From Sipunculus nudus (taxonomy: Eukaryota; Annelida; Sipuncula; Golfingiida; Sipunculidae), in the NCBI GenBank assembly GCA_026874595.1, contig CM049309.1, positions 48,964,079-49,028,078 of the forward strand: 64,000 bases of DNA. The letters run 5' to 3'. Shown here piece after piece: positions 9,982-21,681 of this stretch; the first letter of the stretch is position 1; every line of letters starts with the position of its first letter. The notes below the pieces were generated by a model. It was given only the letters and a program-made list of their open reading frames with translations. It made no database searches and was not told the origin of the DNA. The position numbers and the translations under genes were made by a program.

Positions 9982-10275
9982 TAATGTTGACAAAAGGGAA
10001 AAACGTGTAACCTGAAGTGGTAGGTCGCATATATGGGAGGTAGAAAGGTCACTAAGTCTTGTTGCGAAACACCATTTGCAAAGCTCTTTCTTATCTGATT
10101 TGCTGTGAGATGCCTTTGTTGATTTTTGTTTATTATTTTGGCTGGCCCCTACATATAATAAACAGGTTGATATGAACAAAACAAGCAGCCTGTGTGCGGT
10201 GATATCCACGTTTTCTGGCCTATTTGTATAAGAGCTCCAAGGGATTATCTTGAGTTTATGAAGGTCAGATATGTG
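9982..10275. repeat. Dispersed repeat C, copy 1 (pair with 41619-41900)
   Basis: Aligns by eye with 41619-41900 over the whole length with few gaps. Shared landmarks in order are AATGTTGACAAA, a block ending CCATTTG, TTTTGGC followed by a pyrimidine-rich ACAT segment, TTTTTTGCCT against TTTTCTGGCCT, and AAGGGATT. Identity appears moderate. A 143-codon minus-strand frame (9958-10389) covers this copy, but the other copy does not keep it. It could be an old transposon fragment or an old duplicated non-coding sequence. Confidence 0.5.
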
Positions 10276-11060
10276 ATTGGGTCCCTTAAACGTAATATGT
10301 GATATATTGTGATAAAACCTCTGCGTGTCAGAACCACCGTAAAAATGAGCACTCGCAGAAGACACAGGGACTGTCGTTAAAACAAGCAAAAGACACAGGC
10401 ATTTAGGTTCTTTTTAATCAGCATGGCTGTTTGATTAACACGACTGCACTCACGACTTGTACGGCTTGCAGTCTTTGATAATAGAGATCAATAGAGAAAT
10501 CCTTTGCCGGAGGGTATGTTATTACTTGTGTTCAAAGACTTACGACAAAAAGACCAAGCTTTTGTTACATCAAACGGGTAGCAAGGGCAGATGGCTTAAT
10601 TGCTGGTTAAGGTTTCGGTTTCACTCATTTAACATCCCACACGAGAAAAGTACTGATTTACAACCCTTTTAACATCATGGGCTATTACAACACCATTATC
10701 CTGACCGCCGGGGTTCCTCACCTAGGCAAAACCACATGACTGCACTAATACGCCCAAGAATGAAATCAGCCGCACCAGAGTCTGGCGTTAAGATTATTGC
10801 ACCGGCAGTTCTTCAAACAATGTAAATAATCAGAAAGTTTTGTATATCTTCTATAAGGCAACTGTACTCAGAATGAACTTATGGAGACATAAAAAACTTT
10901 TTTTTTACCTGGGGTAACAGTCATTTGATTATTATTTAATTAAAAAACCTGAGATAATCCCTTATTATGATGTTCGCAATTTTCTTAATACTTCTGGTTA
11001 TAATTTGTTAAAAAATGGATAACTGTACAGGTATATGACGAACTCTGTGGCTTCAACCGG
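10276..11060. other. No recognised features
   Basis: A 71-codon plus-strand frame (10457-10672) shows no domain. The rest is AT-rich unique-looking sequence. Confidence 0.5.
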
Positions 11061-11061
11061 T

Positions 11062-11290
11062 TTATGTGGCTCAGGGTTATAGCACAGGACTCGAATCCTG
11101 GAGATTGTTAGTTCGAATCTCAGCAGAGGCAGTGAGTTTTTTTTTTCACTGTCGGCCCCCAATCTGCCGGCCTAATGAGGAGACTATGCCCAACAGAAGT
11201 ATTTCACTCACAAACGAGGTAGATATATACACTCAGGAACCGCAGGAGTGGTATACCGAGCCTGGTTGACACCAGGATTATCAGGTGTAA
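11062..11290 (+). mobile_element. tRNA-derived SINE (family A), plus-strand copy
   Basis: The head is tRNA-like. It has an A-box-like TGGCTCAGGGTTATAGCA (from 11067), an anticodon-like arm CAGGACTCGAATCCTGG, and the B box GTTCGAATC at 11111-11119. The T stem is no longer paired, so this is not a working tRNA gene. A body of about 160 bp follows, with CACTGTCGGCCCCC, TTTCACTCACAAACGAGG and GAGCCTGGTTGAC. The same body blocks occur in the same order on the minus strand at 20047-20311, which defines the family. Confidence 0.72.
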
Positions 11291-11294
11291 GGCC

Positions 11295-13917
11295 CTGTCA
11301 CGTTGTCCGAAACCTGATGGAAAACTGCAGATGTACAAAGTACATAGTTAAACAAGCATTAAAAAAACTGAAAAAAAGAGATGAAAACTACACATGGTAA
11401 CCTAATAGCTCGGTGCTTGTCTCTTCCCGAGAAACATTTTTCCGATTTGCTCTGCTCCTCTCCATTTTGTGGATTCCGCAACAAGCTTGGTGCATAAACA
11501 AAAACTTTGCCTACAGAACGGGTATCTATCCCCGACCCCATTCTTTCTTTCAGTCGATTTAGTTTTTTAAGGTGCTTTTTCATGAGCAGAATGTTAAGCA
11601 GGCCATTTTGAACTACGCTGGCTTGTGAGTGAGGTAAAGTAAAGGGGTCATGAATTATTTCAATATCAATATTTGATTTCAGTGTTTATTTGGGGGATGG
11701 CCTTTGTAGATTTCACCGAGTGCATACCCAACGACGAGATGTTTTTGCTCGAAGGCTCGGCGATTAAAATTGTATAGCTTAGCCAAAAATATGGAGTGAC
11801 TTCAGTCTGTCCCGCCCCACCGCATCGGCCTTCGGTGCTAGGAAAATATGAAAACTCTGAGAAAAATTATGTGATTCCCCACGTCCCTATTAAAGGATTG
11901 GCCATAATATTTTGTTACGTGGTTACAACGTGAAATCCAGATGGTTTAAAGAACGTATTTGAATTTAATTACTTTTTCTTCATTCTCATATAATAAAAGT
12001 GCATATGTCAGTTAAGGCCACCAACATGTTATCTCTATATATAAAGTATAAAATAAACATTTCTTGGTCACACTATCATGCCAAACTCGAGCATCACATT
12101 ATGCATGTGAACTGTCTACCGGCCAAAGTGCTCATACATCTTCATACTACCAAGTTTGTGGCAGCTACGCGTTATAGACCTTGAGTAGGTCTGGCATTTA
12201 CTTCATGAACAACATACACGGCAAATTAACTAAGCCAATGGCTCGCCTAAACTTGCCAAATCTCGCCTGCATGGTGCTCGTTCCACATCAAATCTTTTGC
12301 ACTGCAAGGTCATAGAGAATTTGAAAAAAATCAGATCTTGTTTAGACGGAATGTAAACAGTGTATCGTTTACATTTTGTTCTCTGGATTTGATTGGCAGT
12401 TTTAATTTTATTCCGAAAACTTGCAAACTTGTTCATTTTCCAAGAAAGAGGCGGTATAGCGGCTAGACCCACCCCTCGGACCCATCCTTGTCACTTAATC
12501 CGAACCAACTTTGAACATGCATCAGTCTTTGGAACAGTGATGTATTAATCAATGCAGCCAGTGCCAAACGATTAACAATTATGATATATACATGGCTGCA
12601 AATGTATTTTTGACAATAGACTTGCATACTGTTTGTGACAGACTTCCTGCAGCCCATTTGGAATTTTTTATGCTATTTACTAACTACATTTCATGAGTTT
12701 TGCTTATGGTGTTCACAAATAGGTTACAGAGACTGAAAGACAGCTGAGCCAAACATTGAATTCAATAAAGGTAAGAAAAAAATGAGCAGTAAGATATTTT
12801 TCAGTAAAATGTATTCTCATTCTGGTTATTATTTGTTGATATCGGACATCCTACAAGCGTATTTCATTTCTGAATCGATAATAGTTATGTCAGCCTTAGA
12901 TCCGTCCCTTACATATTTGAGTTCTAATATCAGAACAGTCATAATACTGTAAACAGATTTTAAAAAGACCCAGTATATCTGGTATACAGTGTCCAACAAT
13001 CAGTATTTTTCATATTTATTTAAGTATTGAGCAGGGTACCAATCATAATGGCTACACTTGTGTATCATAAACGAACATACCTGAAAGGAAATAAAACATG
13101 TAAAACAGTGGAGCTACCATTTAGATGATTGCATCTTGACTAGGATAAAAACAATGATCTACTTTCAATGATAAATTGAAAAGCTTTACATTTACTCAAA
13201 ATATGTTGCATTCTTCTTAGTGGGACAATTTACATAATCTAATCATATATTTTTCATATTGTCATATTCTTCACTGTGAAATCCGATATTTTTTCAGAAG
13301 TTTCAGTAATAAAATGCGTCTATAGGGTTGATCTGGCTCGTGTAAAATATTTCAAATAAAAAATGCTATTTTAATGACTTACAGTGTGACTATATTTAAA
13401 ATTTTTGTTTGCCTAAACTTAAGGCAATTATATATAACTGATTTTTTTCAAGCAACCACTAAATTATGTTTTATACTTTGACAAAGAGTAAATTGTTTCG
13501 AACTTTTGCAGAGATATTATTTCAGATCCAGGCCTGTTTAATTATTGCGACTCTACAGTTACTCTCCCGGAATTTCATTAAACCTATCACATATAGGTGC
13601 ACCTATAGGAATTCGGTGAAACATCTAAGATACATAGTAGCATGTTACCTCTAGAAGCACATGTTCCTGCTTTACACACATGCATATGCCATATGTGCCC
13701 AAAATTACTGTTTTTCTTTTGGCCAAAGAAAATGATTATCCATCTATAGAAGTTAGAATTTTACATCTTATTATAGTTTTCCTAATGCTGAGATTTCAAA
13801 TCCTGAAATCCGATTGGCTCACACATAAGAAAGAAACCTGACACGGTGCAACGTGTTGCCAATAGAAAATGGAAGCGCTTTCATTCCATGAATCATGTTT
13901 GAGAACATTTCAAATGT
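11295..13917. other. No recognised features
   Basis: AT-rich DNA with small frames (60-80 codons) lacking motifs. No transposon signature was recognised. Confidence 0.45.
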
Positions 13918-13986
13918 AAAACATGTTATCATACATACATACAACATGTTGCGCAACATACATGTCCCGCAACATGTTGCGTAACA
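13918..13986. repeat. Cluster of GCAACATGTTGC palindromes
   Basis: CAACATGTTGCGCAACAT and CCGCAACATGTTGCGTAAC lie 18 bp apart, and a related GTGCAACGTGTTGCC lies at 13844-13859. Each is self-complementary. The function is unknown. Confidence 0.6.
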
Positions 13987-14839
13987 AATACCATGTGCAT
14001 TTAACTTTTAAATCGGAAAGACCAACGTCTGGTATGATGTGGAAGAACGGAAACCTTTTATCTTCGTGCATTTGCGTCCTAAAATAAAATCGCATGATAA
14101 ATCAATAGACTAAACAATTTAACCCTCAATTTATAATGGCCCAATCATATGTTTGCAAAATAATAAGCCTAGTTTCAGCCACCCTGGGAAATAATAAAAT
14201 TTATCTCGCGAGGACACTTCTAATCTTTTCTTCTGAGACACCCGAAGTAACTTGCTTAGTAATTATTTTTCCTTCTTTCAATTAAACTTTCTGTATTTGT
14301 GAGATAACGAAGTTCCCACAATTACCGGGGCAATGCTGATCAATAGCATGTCTCACTAGGCCGATGGCTGTTTGAGTTAACAGTCGAGGCCACAGATATA
14401 TCAAATTAAGTTTTATTATATTAACGTTGGGTTGGGAATAAATGTTCCACTTCAGTAAATTGTTACAACTGTGTGGATTAATGATTTCATGTTGGAATTG
14501 TATATCATTATGTGACATTCATGTTTCATCACATGAACATATTTATTTATTTATATTTATTTAATTCAACGATGTTTTACCAGGATGGCCTATTCAGCAC
14601 AATATGCTGATTTTCAATAGGGTCCTGTGTCCTGTAAACATATAATGTATACACATGAATGGCAAATTTATGTAAAAAAATATAAAATGCTGAACATATA
14701 ACATGAAGTTAAATACATGAATAGTACGCGAATACCTAAATAGACGTCTAAGATAATTGTACACTCTAGGATATTAACTAAAACATATACAACAATATGC
14801 AAACGAGAATATGATAATGGCATACATAAGGTGAGTGTA

Positions 14840-14840
<1 letters not shown>

Positions 14841-14875
<35 letters not shown>
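14841..14875. repeat. (TA)n microsatellite
   Basis: About 35 bp of TA repeats. Confidence 0.9.
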
Positions 14876-14878
<3 letters not shown>

Positions 14879-16050
14879 GTTTTGGATCTTTCTATAATAT
14901 ATGAAAGCTAGAACGCATTATTTTAAACGCTGTATACAACATTCTGGATCTTGAGACTCGTGCATTTTAACAGGAGCCTTATCAGTCCTAACAGATAGGA
15001 TAATGTAATAATGTAATTTGATGTGAACACGGACTATTTTTATGTTTTGAAATATATGATTTATACATAATTTAAGGTATATGTTTCACTAATAGATATT
15101 TAGTGTCTGAAATTAGAGATAAATTCATCGTCAGTGTTGAAGGCAAAGTCGTGGAAGGGGTGGCCCCCTTCGGCACCCTCTTGCTAAGGCCCTAAAGTTA
15201 ACGTAATTTTATTCTTCTCATTAATCATTGCTTGTGTGTAAAATTTAAATTTTGCTAATGTTATAACATTGCAAACGAAGCGTCTCTAATATGTTAAAGT
15301 TTTAAGTAAAGTAATGCCAAATTTATTTTAGTAGTACAGAAAAGCTTATAAACTTTAGTTTCCACTAACTCTTTAGCCCTGCGAAATAAGTCAGTGTAGC
15401 TATATAAAAATATTTATTTTTTTTAAAGCCCGAAACTGATGGAACATTTTAGTTATTTTATATTATTGTTCACAGAAACCGATTCAGCATTTGATAAAAA
15501 TGAACTGAATTCAATATCAACAGAATAAGCAGACTGGTGAATAAACTGATGAATAAAAAAAATGGAATTATATTATTAATGAGGAGAGAAAAAAAGCTTA
15601 AGCGTGGCTTATCTATACCATTTCCAATACAAGCCTCTTTTTTATTGTGTTAATCCCATGATTGAAGTAAATCATTTGACCTTTAATGTTAATGCTATAA
15701 TACTATGGTAGTCACATATGTATAGGGATTTAATCAGTCTGATCTGCTGTTCCGTATGTCATGATGTTAAAATATGTAGAAAGGATTGTAGATATTAAAC
15801 TTTATAAAATTAGTTTGTTTGCTTACTTATATAAACAAATAAAACACTTCTTTAAGTGCTGGGGGACGTGCGGTAAACGTGTCTGACCAATGAGTCTGCA
15901 CACACGGAGGGGTTGGCTGGTTCAGATCGACACCGTGATATGAGGGGAGGGTGCGTGCCAGACCGACACACGTTTGGGAATAATAAGCAACCCGCCCCAT
16001 TACTTTTTTTAATGATATAAATACCAGAATAATGAAAGATGTATATGATA
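14876..16050. other. No recognised features
   Basis: AT-rich. A moderately GC-rich patch at 15860-16000 has a local inverted pair (CGTGT with ACACG), but I could not assign it to a known repeat. Confidence 0.4.
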
Positions 16051-16059
16051 AAAGTAATG

Positions 16060-16129
16060 ATAATAGTAATGATGATAATAATAATAATGATAATAATAAT
16101 ATACACATCATTATTATATCATATTATTA

Positions 16130-16167
<38 letters not shown>

Positions 16168-16190
16168 TTATTATTATTAATATTAAAAAG
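16060..16190. repeat. Compound (AAT)n/(ATT)n microsatellite, self-complementary
   Basis: An A-rich AATAATGAT array (about 16060-16100) is followed by an ATT array (about 16108-16190). The two halves are complementary, so the region can form one long hairpin. The tyrosine- and isoleucine-rich frames here come from the repeat. Confidence 0.9.
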
Positions 16191-16700
16191 TTCAACAATT
16201 TTAACTGCTTAGCCGGCTGCCCAACGCACCCAATAAGAGCTACAGATATTTGTTGGTGCGGAGTAACTTGCTGATTTCATCGTCCGCAGAATGAAAATAA
16301 CCGCACCTGCAGGCGTGAGGCCAAATAAAAATTAGATTTTCTCTATAAATGAAGAATGCACATGCCGAAAGTTCTGCATGAGATTGGTGTTGAAATGTTA
16401 ACGCTCAGCAGACATGTAAACTATTAAAAACATACCTTGTTGGGATAAATTGTATTTTAGTTTTATGGAAAAAACAACTTTAACCAGCCTCTCATCTCAC
16501 GTGATTGGTATGTGTTAGTGACAGAGTATAACGACCTTAACACGGATTTGGGCAATACCAAGTCCGGGCAAAACTCATTTCATGAATTTTACATGTGTTT
16601 ATAACGAAGGCAGGTTACATCAAAAGTCCTGGCAACAGCTGGAAACATTGCCAGATGACTGTTTCAAGATTTGTAATTCATCTTTTTACATATTTTTAAT

Positions 16701-17087
16701 CTAGATCTGTTTGAAGCTAGATTGAATGATCTGTTGGTATGGCACGGGGCTGCGTGGCACAGGGGGGCCCCGAGGCGAGCAACCGTTTGATGGCAAGGAC
16801 ATGGCGACTTTAATCACATGGTTTGCAGTCCCGAGGAAGTCTGAATAAGTGCCAGTGATTGAAAAGCAATTCCAATCAACCCTAAAACCATAAATCATAT
16901 TGATTTTATCATTAATTTGGTACTTGCCTTCGGGACATATGGATGGCCGCTCGCTGAAAAACCCAGGTCTCTCGTGACGCACGGGCAGCGCAGTAAAATC
17001 ATTGACTGCCCGACCCACGGACACACTTCCATTAGGAAAATTACCTCTGCGCAGAGAACTGCTTGAGAGATCCTTAGTTTCCTGCAT
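16701..17087 (-). CDS. Unrecognised 128-codon open frame, possible exon
   Basis: The longest non-repetitive open frame between 7 and 20 kb. It has mixed amino-acid content and a more GC-rich sequence than its surroundings. No domain, signal peptide or membrane segment was recognised. An AG precedes GAAACTAAGG just inside the proposed start, which could be a splice acceptor, but no partner exon was found. It may be an exon, a fragment of a mobile element or chance. Confidence 0.2.
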   Translation of the reverse strand: MQETKDLSSSSLRRGNFPNGSVSVGRAVNDFTALPVRHERPGFFSERPSICPEGKYQINDKINMIYGFRVDWNCFSITGTYSDFLGTANHVIKVAMSLPSNGCSPRGPPVPRSPVPYQQIIQSSFKQI

Positions 17088-20046
17088 ATGAGATTCTTAC
17101 CAAATGCCGAGGAATAAACGTTGTATATTTAAAAATAGCAATTTTTACGAAACGAACTGAACCTGCATTATTTTATTATTATTTTCTTTACATCATGTTG
17201 TATCTTCTTTTTTTAAATGAACTTTTTTTACAGAAACTGGAGTGCATAATGTAATAACAGCATCGGTGATCCAAAACTTTATGGAACATGTTCTCGGAAT
17301 AACTTATTAAGTATATATAATAAAAATATGATGTGTATGGTCATTATCGTTATATTAATAGGCAGTGACCAGTCAAGAAGTTGATGTATTCTTTTTACAT
17401 GTGTCTTTAACCAATTTTTATTATTAATCAATGCTTGTCCTTGAATTTAAATCTGAGAAGAATTCGAGAAATACAATCAAACGTAAGCATTGAAGTCCGT
17501 CATTATTTCAAGTTTATTGAAAAAGACACAGAAACACAGGAAAATATATTACCAAAGTAAATTATACTTTCATGGTCAAACGACGTCTTTAGTCTTCGCT
17601 GAATAGACGTTTAAAGTCTAATGCAGTGTGTTTCTTTTCCACTTGAAACAAAAGAGGTAACAGTCATCACGTGACGGTGCTACATTTTCATCACAGCTGA
17701 CATTTGGTTTTTGGGTTCTGATGGATGAGTAAACCACAAGGAAGCTGTTGTGAAAATTTCTTATGGACCTTTGGCAGAATGTCACTGACACGCTTACATG
17801 CCCGCGGTGGATCAGTTTTTTTTTAAATCTTAAATACCATCTGACTAAAATAATATTTGTTTAAGCAAGCTTTTTTTATGTTTGTATGATCACTTTTCAA
17901 AGTCTAGTTCTTCATGTACCCGTCCCTTTTAGAAGAGACACCTATGGAATGGACTCCTTGGTCGGAAGGTTTTCACGGGGGAATCCTGTGAAGACGTAGA
18001 TCAATTTAAATTTATTGTTCTGATGTATTAAAGTCCCGTAATCAAATTTAAGATTTACCAATATTGCCTGCTTCCTGTGTGCAGTGTTATAGGTCAGTTC
18101 AGGTTATTTAAAGGTTATATTAACAATATTTCAGAAGTGAATCATCTTATCTTGAAATGTGCATCCTAGATACATGCCTCCGCCTTAGTAGCACAAGTTT
18201 AAAAACACACTGGACACCGTTACTCCAAGGTGCTGGGCGCTCTAGTGTGACCTCAACAGTTGGCCAGGCCACACTGATGAAGCGGGACCTGTGAATTCAC
18301 TTATTTTGAGCCCATATTCACAGGTTTATTCGTGCATAAGTAACCGTACATTCGAGAATATTCCTTGATGACGTGCAAGAGATGCTAATCGAGTTTTTCT
18401 TAGCCCATTCCCGAAAAGTCCTAAAAATTCATGAGAATCCGTTCATGATTGTGAACGCATACCCTCAAATATCAAAATGAGGAGATATGAAAACGAGCAT
18501 TAACAATAGCTTCGCTTTTATTTTTGGTAAAAACAGAAGATCGAACCGCCTATTTTATTATATTTTGCCAACTTTCAGTCTTACCACCTTAAGCATTGAA
18601 TGTTCATGTACACTGTTATAGGAATATGTCGATGACCTTTTTTGTGGCATTGTCTTTTTTAATGTGATTGACGGTAACCATATGTTAACAATGGCATGAT
18701 ATTATTCAGCCGTCTAAATTTTATATAGTCGGGGACAGGTATAATCATGAAATCGTAATATGTAGTTGAGATGTTTTAGCGAATCTCTAGCTATATTTTG
18801 TTCGCCCCACTCCAGCTTATTACTTCATAAATCTTCATAATTATTCCCTTTTATAAAACAAAATTGTTCATGTCGTCGCATATTTGAGAAGGTAGTCGTC
18901 CTTAACCACTTTTTCTTCAGCATCTGCAGCCCTTTTTTCTGCATCATCCTAAGAAATTAATCTGACACTGATGGATTTTAAGCAGGGATTCCTGGAATTA
19001 TTGAGACTGATTAAGTACTTGTGACTACTCCACATCAGTTAATACTTACTAATGCCTAAAGACTGATCACGTGGGATACCAGGAGGCATTTCCCGAAAGC
19101 AAAGAGTAAGTTGGCATTTGTCACGTGACAGATGCGAATGTTGCATCTTCTTCTGACTTATGTCTCCAGACCAGTAGTTTTTGAAGGAAGGCCGTAATAT
19201 AGACTCAAACACAGTTCCCTATATCACACATTATGTAAATTTGAGACTCCTTGGTCAATCCACAGGCGTTCTTTTCAAATTATCACCTAATCGAATCTCG
19301 CGAGCCTAGCAGTCTGCTATTAAATCAATTGTTCCCAGCATCTACCCTTGTGTTTCATGGGTACTTTGGTATCAAGCCAGATATCCTCACGGGCTTACGG
19401 CTAGTCCTGCGCTAATTATACCTCCTCCAGGCTGCGACAGGAAATAAACTTTACCCTCGGTTTATCTATCAATAAATTTATGCCACAAGTTCTGAACCGA
19501 CTTTGTTGCAATTGCGTTGAACAGTTTTTGTTGGAGGGTTAGGAAAACACTCAATGAACAATCCATGACATACATGCCCATTGTTACGGCTAGCTATTTC
19601 TTTTCAGGTCTCGAAGCCTAGAACCTTTGTTAAACCGGTCTCCCATCAACCGATATGTTTTTTGGCCGGCCATTTTTTTAAGCGGCCAAAAAACTTCAAG
19701 TCTCGACAGCCGGCGATTTCTTTACAGATAATTTTTACAGATTTTTTTCCGGTAATTTTTGGGTTATTTCTTATCTCTTTTCTAGGATTGTAAATGGAGC
19801 CAGGGTTGGAAAAAAAAGATGGAAAGGTAGGTTTTAAATCAGCCGATATTTTCGGAGCCGTCATGATATCTACTGTAAAGACGTTTAAAATCAGAGAGGT
19901 ATAAACCTTGAAGGGTCATGGTCAATCTCGACCCACATTTCTAATTTTTTTAATGCCAATTTAATTACGTATATTTACATCTACAGAATTCCATTCCGGT
20001 TTCGGACTACGAGACGGGGCAATATCACACGCTTCCTCTCATTTTA
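17088..20046. other. AT-rich stretch, nothing recognised
   Basis: No repeat family, RNA gene or convincing exon seen. Overlapping opposite-strand frames near 19581-19864 share a GC-richer, CGGCC-containing patch and are not gene-like. Confidence 0.45.
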
Positions 20047-20311
20047 TATCCTAACGTCAACCAGGCCCGGTGACTACTGCACCTGCGGGCCCTGGTTGTG
20101 TAATGGTGCCAATTGCTGGGTCATACAACCTATGAACCCCCTAAAGCAGCACTCGTTTTTGAGTGAGACACGGCCTTCCCATAAAGCCTGCAGAGCGCTG
20201 AACCTGGGTTGGGGCCGACCGTGGAAAATCTCATCGCCTCGGTTGACATTCTAACTCACAATCTCCCGGCATTGTGTACTGGGCTCCACCCAATGAGCCA
20301 CAGAGGCCGGT
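20047..20311 (-). mobile_element. tRNA-derived SINE (family A), minus-strand copy
   Basis: Read on the minus strand it starts CCGGCCTCTGTGGCTCATTG, with an A-box-like TGGCTCATTGG. It continues with GGGAGATTGTGAGTTAGAAT, the counterpart of the B-box region of the copy at 11062-11290. It then has CACGGTCGGCCCC, GTGTCTCACTCAAAAACGAG and GGGCCTGGTTGAC in the same order as the plus-strand copy. The B box is mutated (AGTTAGAAT instead of GTTCGAAT), so transcription from it is unlikely. It lies 25 bp from TRIM copy 2. Confidence 0.68.
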
Positions 20312-20482
20312 CAGGACATTTCGGGAATGGGCCTATTGTAACGTGGTGACATAAACGCGGACCGAACTGTCTCGTTAGTGAAGCTTGCTTTGTTAGCGAA
20401 GCGGTTGGTATGCCGGACTTGTGTGCCACCGACTTGGGATCGGTCAAATGTTTTTCTCGAACAATTTGTCTTCGTAACAAAA

Positions 20483-20495
20483 TGGGGGCTCGCCC
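20483..20495 (+). promoter_or_regulatory. Putative primer binding site of TRIM copy 2
   Basis: TGGGGGCTCGCCC, one change from the copy 1 site, at the same distance from the LTR end. Confidence 0.65.
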
Positions 20496-20594
20496 AACGT
20501 GACGGAAAACTTTGTGGCCCAGGGAATAAGCTCACCAAAGTGTGACTCCTGGGACAGTCAAGTTCTGATAGCAGAACGTTCTTAAGAGGAGGTG

Positions 20595-20712
20595 TGTTAC
20601 GGGGTGACATAAAAGCGGACCGAACTGTCTTGCTAGTGAAGCATGCGTTTCTAGCGAAGCGGCTGGTACGCCGGACTTGTCCGCCACCGACATGGGTTCG
20701 AATCCCTGATCC
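20595..20712 (+). repeat. Truncated 3' LTR of TRIM copy 2 with intact A and B boxes
   Basis: Begins TGTTACGGGGTGACAT. The A box TAGCGAAGCGG is near 20653 and the B box GGTTCGAATCC near 20696, both matching the tRNA consensus. The expected end, CAATTTGTCTTCGTAACA, is missing. Confidence 0.75.
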
Positions 20713-21681
20713 CGGGTGGTTTATTTTGTATGAAAGGTTTTAGGGATTATCATTAGAAAATTGACGTCATATATCAGAATGGTAGCCTTTAACTGGCAAT
20801 TAATTACCCGTCATTCAACGCGTCTCTCCTGTACCGGTGTATAGAGAATCCACGGCTGCGATTCAGCAACGGAATCGATGCCATTTACATATATAAGACC
20901 CCGGGTCAATTCACTCTGTACCACTGTCAGTGTTATCAGGTGCCATTTTTTATTCACCAGGGAAAAATGCGGTAAAGATTTGTTGGCTAGTCTTTATCAA
21001 AATTTAAATAGTTTTCGCAGTCTGGACTGGTACAGAAGAGCAAATTTTGGGGGGGGTTTTTTTGTTTATTTTTATTTACATAAACGTTAAGTACTTGGTT
21101 AATTTCCATGGGTGACAGGAGTCACTGTATTAATGACCAGCACATCAGAGTTTGTTACATTTGAAGTTACATGAGTTTTTTCATTATGTTAGGTGAGTTA
21201 CATTTTAACTTCTGTTGTTTCATTATTCGACACCAGTAAACTGCGGGTGGTCTGCCCATCTGGTGCAAAAATGTGAACATCAGTAATCACTGGTGTTAAT
21301 TACTGATTGTTTGATCACTCTAAATATGAAGCAAAACCATTGCAGCCTTTTCATATATTAAATTTAAAGAGGACTTATTCTATCTTAATTTATTCTTATA
21401 CCTTCATTATCTTATTCTCTTAATATGTGGTTCTCTGTAATATCTTTCACAATCCAGTGTAAACAGCTCATGAGTAGAACAATAAAGCTAGATTATGTTT
21501 GAAAGATATAATGAATATTTTCCAAAATAGCCCTGCTGTCATTATTTTAAATAAAACCATGGTTGGTAGATAAAAAATAAAGTAAAATTAACAATGATGT
21601 AAACATTATATATCTTTTTCATATTCAGGAGATGATTAGCACATCCGTCTGAATCATTTCTTCTGAGATCTTAATTTCGGA
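20713..21681. other. No recognised features
   Basis: AT-rich DNA with a GT-rich low-complexity run at 21048-21075. No repeats or exons recognised. Confidence 0.45.

Larger units (their letters stand above)
20337..20712 (+). mobile_element. TRIM-like miniature LTR element, copy 2 (3' truncated)
   Basis: 5' LTR 20337-20479 (143 bp), beginning TGTAACGTGG and ending TTCGTAACA. The primer binding site TGGGGGCTCGCCC follows at 20483-20495. The 115-bp interior shares GTGTGACTCCTGGGA and GTTCTGATAGCAGA with copy 1. The purine tract AAGAGGAGG (20584-20592) precedes the 3' LTR start at 20595. The 3' LTR keeps its A box (TAGCGAAGCGG) and B box (GGGTTCGAATCCC) but breaks off after about 118 bp. The 5' LTR has lost its B box through a small deletion near 20436. 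No coding capacity. Confidence 0.8.

Noticed and set aside
11062-11135. Functional tRNA gene
   Set aside because: The T stem and acceptor stem do not pair. The body that follows is shared with another copy, so it is a SINE.
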